A stretch of 24,605 nucleotides of DNA from an uncultured Rickettsiales bacterium (GTDB lineage Bacteria > Pseudomonadota > Alphaproteobacteria > Rickettsiales > UBA998), in NCBI GenBank assembly GCA_937982385.1, contig CALJMC010000002.1, forward strand, positions 1 through 24,605, in the 5' to 3' direction. Each line of letters starts with the position of its first letter. Position 1 is the first letter of the stretch. The notes under the pieces were generated by a model, which worked only from the letters and a program-made list of their open reading frames with translations, was not told the origin of the DNA and did no database searches. Shown piece after piece: positions 22,485-24,605 of the stretch. A program made the translations under genes and the position numbers.

Positions 22485-24605
22485 ATGTCACAAAAACCAC
22501 AGTCTCAAGCCTTTGTTCATCTGCGATGCCATAGTGCATTTTCGCTGCTTGAGGGCGCGCTGCATCCAAAGCAACTCGTGAAGCTGTGCGTAGATAACAC
22601 CATGCCCGCCATGGCGATTACGGATAAAGACAATCTGTTTGGCTCAATGGAGTTTTCGCAAGCTGCCACAAGTGCAGGCGTTCAGCCTATCATCGGAATT
22701 CAACTTTCGCTAAAACCACTCGATGCAGATGCATCTTGGCAAGGCACACCCGACCAATTAATACTGATTGCCAAAGATAAAACGGGCTATCATAACCTGA
22801 TGAAGCTCGCCTCCAAAACTTATATCGATAGTGATTCCACGGACACATTCGGCCCTCTCGTCTCCTATGACTCATTGTCGGAATATGCTGAAGGGCTGAT
22901 AGCACTCACGGCAGGAATTTACGGCGCTATTGGTCGCGCCTTCCTCAATGGACGTGCGGATAATGCAGAAAAATCCCTCAAAAACCTGCAAACACTGTTC
23001 CCTGACCGGCTCTATATGGAGTTGATGCGTCACGGTTTGCCTGAAGAACAGCAAATTGAACGCGCGTTTATTGATATGGCAATGGCGCATAATATCCCGC
23101 TTGTCGCCACAAATGACATCTATTTCCACGGTAATATGGAGATGTATGAGGCGCATGACGCCTTGCTTTGCGTAGCGGAGGGGCGTTATGTGTCCGAGGC
23201 TGACCGTCGCCGTATGACCAAGGAACATCGTTTCAAAACCGCCGATGAAATGCGGATGCTGTTCCGTGACATCCCCGAAGCCATCGCCAACACGGCAGTT
23301 GTTGCACAGCGTTGTGGTGTGCTGTCCCCTGCCCGCGACCCTATTTTACCGAGTTTTACCATTGAGGAAGATGGCAAACGCCTGTCTGAAGAAGATGCGT
23401 TGAGAGTTGAGTCTACTAAAGGGTTGGAGATGCGCCTTGATACGTTGGTGTTCAAGCCTGATATGGACGAGGAAAAGCGCAAGGAAATCGCCAAACCCTA
23501 TTATGAACGCCTTGAATTTGAGCTAGGCATCATCATCGAAATGGGCTTCCCAGGTTATTTCCTGATTGTATCAGACTTCATCAGTTGGGCGAAAGAACAA
23601 GACATTCCCGTGGGCCCTGGTCGTGGTTCGGGTGCGGCATCTGTGGTCGCATGGTCACTGCTCATCACCGATTTGGACCCCCTCAAATATGACCTCGTAT
23701 TCGAGCGTTTCTTGAATCCTGAGCGCGTATCCATGCCTGATTTTGACATCGATTTCTGTCAGGATAGACGCGAAGAAGTTATCAAATATGTGCAGAAAAA
23801 ATACGGCTATGAGCAGGTCGCACAGATTATTACCTTTGGTAAATTGCAGGCGCGTGCCGTGCTGCGTGACGTCGGGCGTGTGCTGCAAATGCCCTATAAT
23901 CAGGTTGATAGAATTTCCAAAATGGTGCCCAACAACCCTGCTCAGCCTTGCACTCTGGCGGAAGCGGTCAAACAAGAACCTGATATTCGTCGTTTGATGA
24001 AAGAGGAAGAGGAAGTCGCGCATCTCATCAAAATTTCGTTGAGGCTTGAGGGGCTCTATCGCCATTGCTCAACCCATGCGGCGGGTGTGGTAATTGGTGA
24101 CAGACCTCTCGATGAGCTAGTCGCGCTCTATCGTGACCCCAAGTCTGATATGCCCGTGGTGCAATATTCGATGAAATATGCCGAGATGTGTGGGCTGGTG
24201 AAGTTTGACTTTTTGGGTCTGAAAACACTTTCTGTACTCAAAACTGCGGTTGATTTTATTGCACGTAAAGGCATCGAAATTGACCTGCTAACGGTGCCGA
24301 TTGAAGATGAAAAAACATATGAAATGCTTAGCCGTGGTGAGACGATTGGGGTGTTCCAGTTTGAGTCTCAGGGGATGCAGGATGCGTTGCGCAAACTCAA
24401 GCCTGATAGCTTGGATGATTTGGTCGCGCTTGCTGCGCTCTATCGTCCGGGACCGATGGATAATATCCCGAATTATATCGATTGTAAGCATGGTCGCGCC
24501 ACGCCTGATTATATGCACCCAATGCTTCAGCCCGTGCTGGAAGAGACCTATGGTGTGATTATCTATCAGGAGCAAGTGCAACGTATCGCGCAGATTATGG
24601 CGGGT
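22485..24605 (+). CDS. dnaE: DNA polymerase III alpha subunit (partial, 3' end outside window)
   Basis: DnaE is the replicative polymerase of the DNA polymerase III holoenzyme. The first 707 codons are present. The N-terminal PHP domain begins FVHLRCHSAFSLLEGA (10-25), as in alphaproteobacterial DnaE. The polymerase core shows GPGRGSGAASVV (about 376-387) and the catalytic motif PDFDIDF (418-424, D421 and D423). The third active-site Asp is D575 in VKFDFLGLKTL. The C-terminal tau- and beta-binding parts lie beyond the window. ATG 22485 is preceded by an in-frame TAA at 22473 and has no good ribosome binding site. The preceding terminator at 22403-22437 implies its own promoter in the short gap, which I could not find. 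This type is the dnaE1 form, not PolC or the DnaE2/ImuC mutasome type. Confidence 0.97.
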   Translation, partial: MSQKPQSQAFVHLRCHSAFSLLEGALHPKQLVKLCVDNTMPAMAITDKDNLFGSMEFSQAATSAGVQPIIGIQLSLKPLDADASWQGTPDQLILIAKDKTGYHNLMKLASKTYIDSDSTDTFGPLVSYDSLSEYAEGLIALTAGIYGAIGRAFLNGRADNAEKSLKNLQTLFPDRLYMELMRHGLPEEQQIERAFIDMAMAHNIPLVATNDIYFHGNMEMYEAHDALLCVAEGRYVSEADRRRMTKEHRFKTADEMRMLFRDIPEAIANTAVVAQRCGVLSPARDPILPSFTIEEDGKRLSEEDALRVESTKGLEMRLDTLVFKPDMDEEKRKEIAKPYYERLEFELGIIIEMGFPGYFLIVSDFISWAKEQDIPVGPGRGSGAASVVAWSLLITDLDPLKYDLVFERFLNPERVSMPDFDIDFCQDRREEVIKYVQKKYGYEQVAQIITFGKLQARAVLRDVGRVLQMPYNQVDRISKMVPNNPAQPCTLAEAVKQEPDIRRLMKEEEEVAHLIKISLRLEGLYRHCSTHAAGVVIGDRPLDELVALYRDPKSDMPVVQYSMKYAEMCGLVKFDFLGLKTLSVLKTAVDFIARKGIEIDLLTVPIEDEKTYEMLSRGETIGVFQFESQGMQDALRKLKPDSLDDLVALAALYRPGPMDNIPNYIDCKHGRATPDYMHPMLQPVLEETYGVIIYQEQVQRIAQIMAG

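Noticed and set aside
23555..24581. Several minus-strand frames of 60-136 codons inside dnaE
   Set aside because: They are shadows of the dnaE coding frame, which carries all family motifs without interruption.

Overview
The window reads as a chromosomal segment of an alphaproteobacterium of moderate, slightly AT-rich composition. Pointers are a 17 kDa surface-antigen lipoprotein of the Rickettsia type, two DUF465 proteins, an alphaproteobacterial-style PHP-domain DnaE, adjacent fabI-aroC genes, and an AT-rich version of the DPGSSPG-type palindromic repeat common in alphaproteobacteria. FlhB indicates that the organism, or its ancestor, makes flagella. I cannot fix the order; a Micavibrio-like or Rickettsiales-related lineage would fit, but this is inference. 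Genes are dense on both strands, and no rRNA, tRNA, CRISPR array, insertion sequence or prophage is visible.

Layout. 1-674 (-): ATPase subunit of an ABC transporter, cut by the window edge. 932-4464 (+): GspE/PilB-type ATPase and GspF/PilC-type membrane platform. 8091-4622 (-): a convergent three-gene operon for the matching inner-membrane assembly parts: a PilM-PilN (GspL-like) fusion, a PilO/GspM-like protein and a GspB/MshK/PilP-like protein. Together these five genes look like the core of a type IV pilus or type II secretion-like machine. The ATPase carries two tandem MshEN-like segments, which suggests cyclic-di-GMP control. No secretin, prepilin or prepilin peptidase is in the window.

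8243-9133 (-): exported ankyrin-repeat protein. 9279-11210 (+): HtpG (Hsp90) behind a near-consensus heat-shock sigma-32 promoter. 12349-11213 (-): unknown protein with a twin-arginine-like N-terminus containing an exact 36-bp tandem duplication. 12438-13722: flavin prenyltransferase UbiX between two small DUF465 genes. 16169-13723 (-): operon of 17 kDa antigen lipoprotein, FabI and chorismate synthase AroC, with a good sigma-70-type promoter. 17715-16300 (-): a stand-alone heme-copper oxidase/NO-reductase-type subunit I with an atypical active site. It is divergent from a Bax-inhibitor-1 family membrane protein (17840-18553, +), and the two promoters appear to share one -10 element.

18674-20702 (+): a small HExxH putative metalloprotease (CJM1_0395/SprA-related type), then the flagellar export switch protein FlhB. 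20737-21234: a GIY-YIG nuclease gene framed by inverted copies of a palindromic repeat, one of which supplies the gene's last codons and stop. 21355-22380 (+): unknown acidic protein followed by a clear intrinsic terminator. 22485-24605 (+): the first 707 codons of dnaE, the replicative DNA polymerase III alpha subunit.

The observations most worth following up are the GIY-YIG gene/palindromic-repeat cassette, the split pilus/secretion core with duplicated MshEN segments, the unusual oxidase-like subunit, and the tandem duplication in the Tat-like leader.
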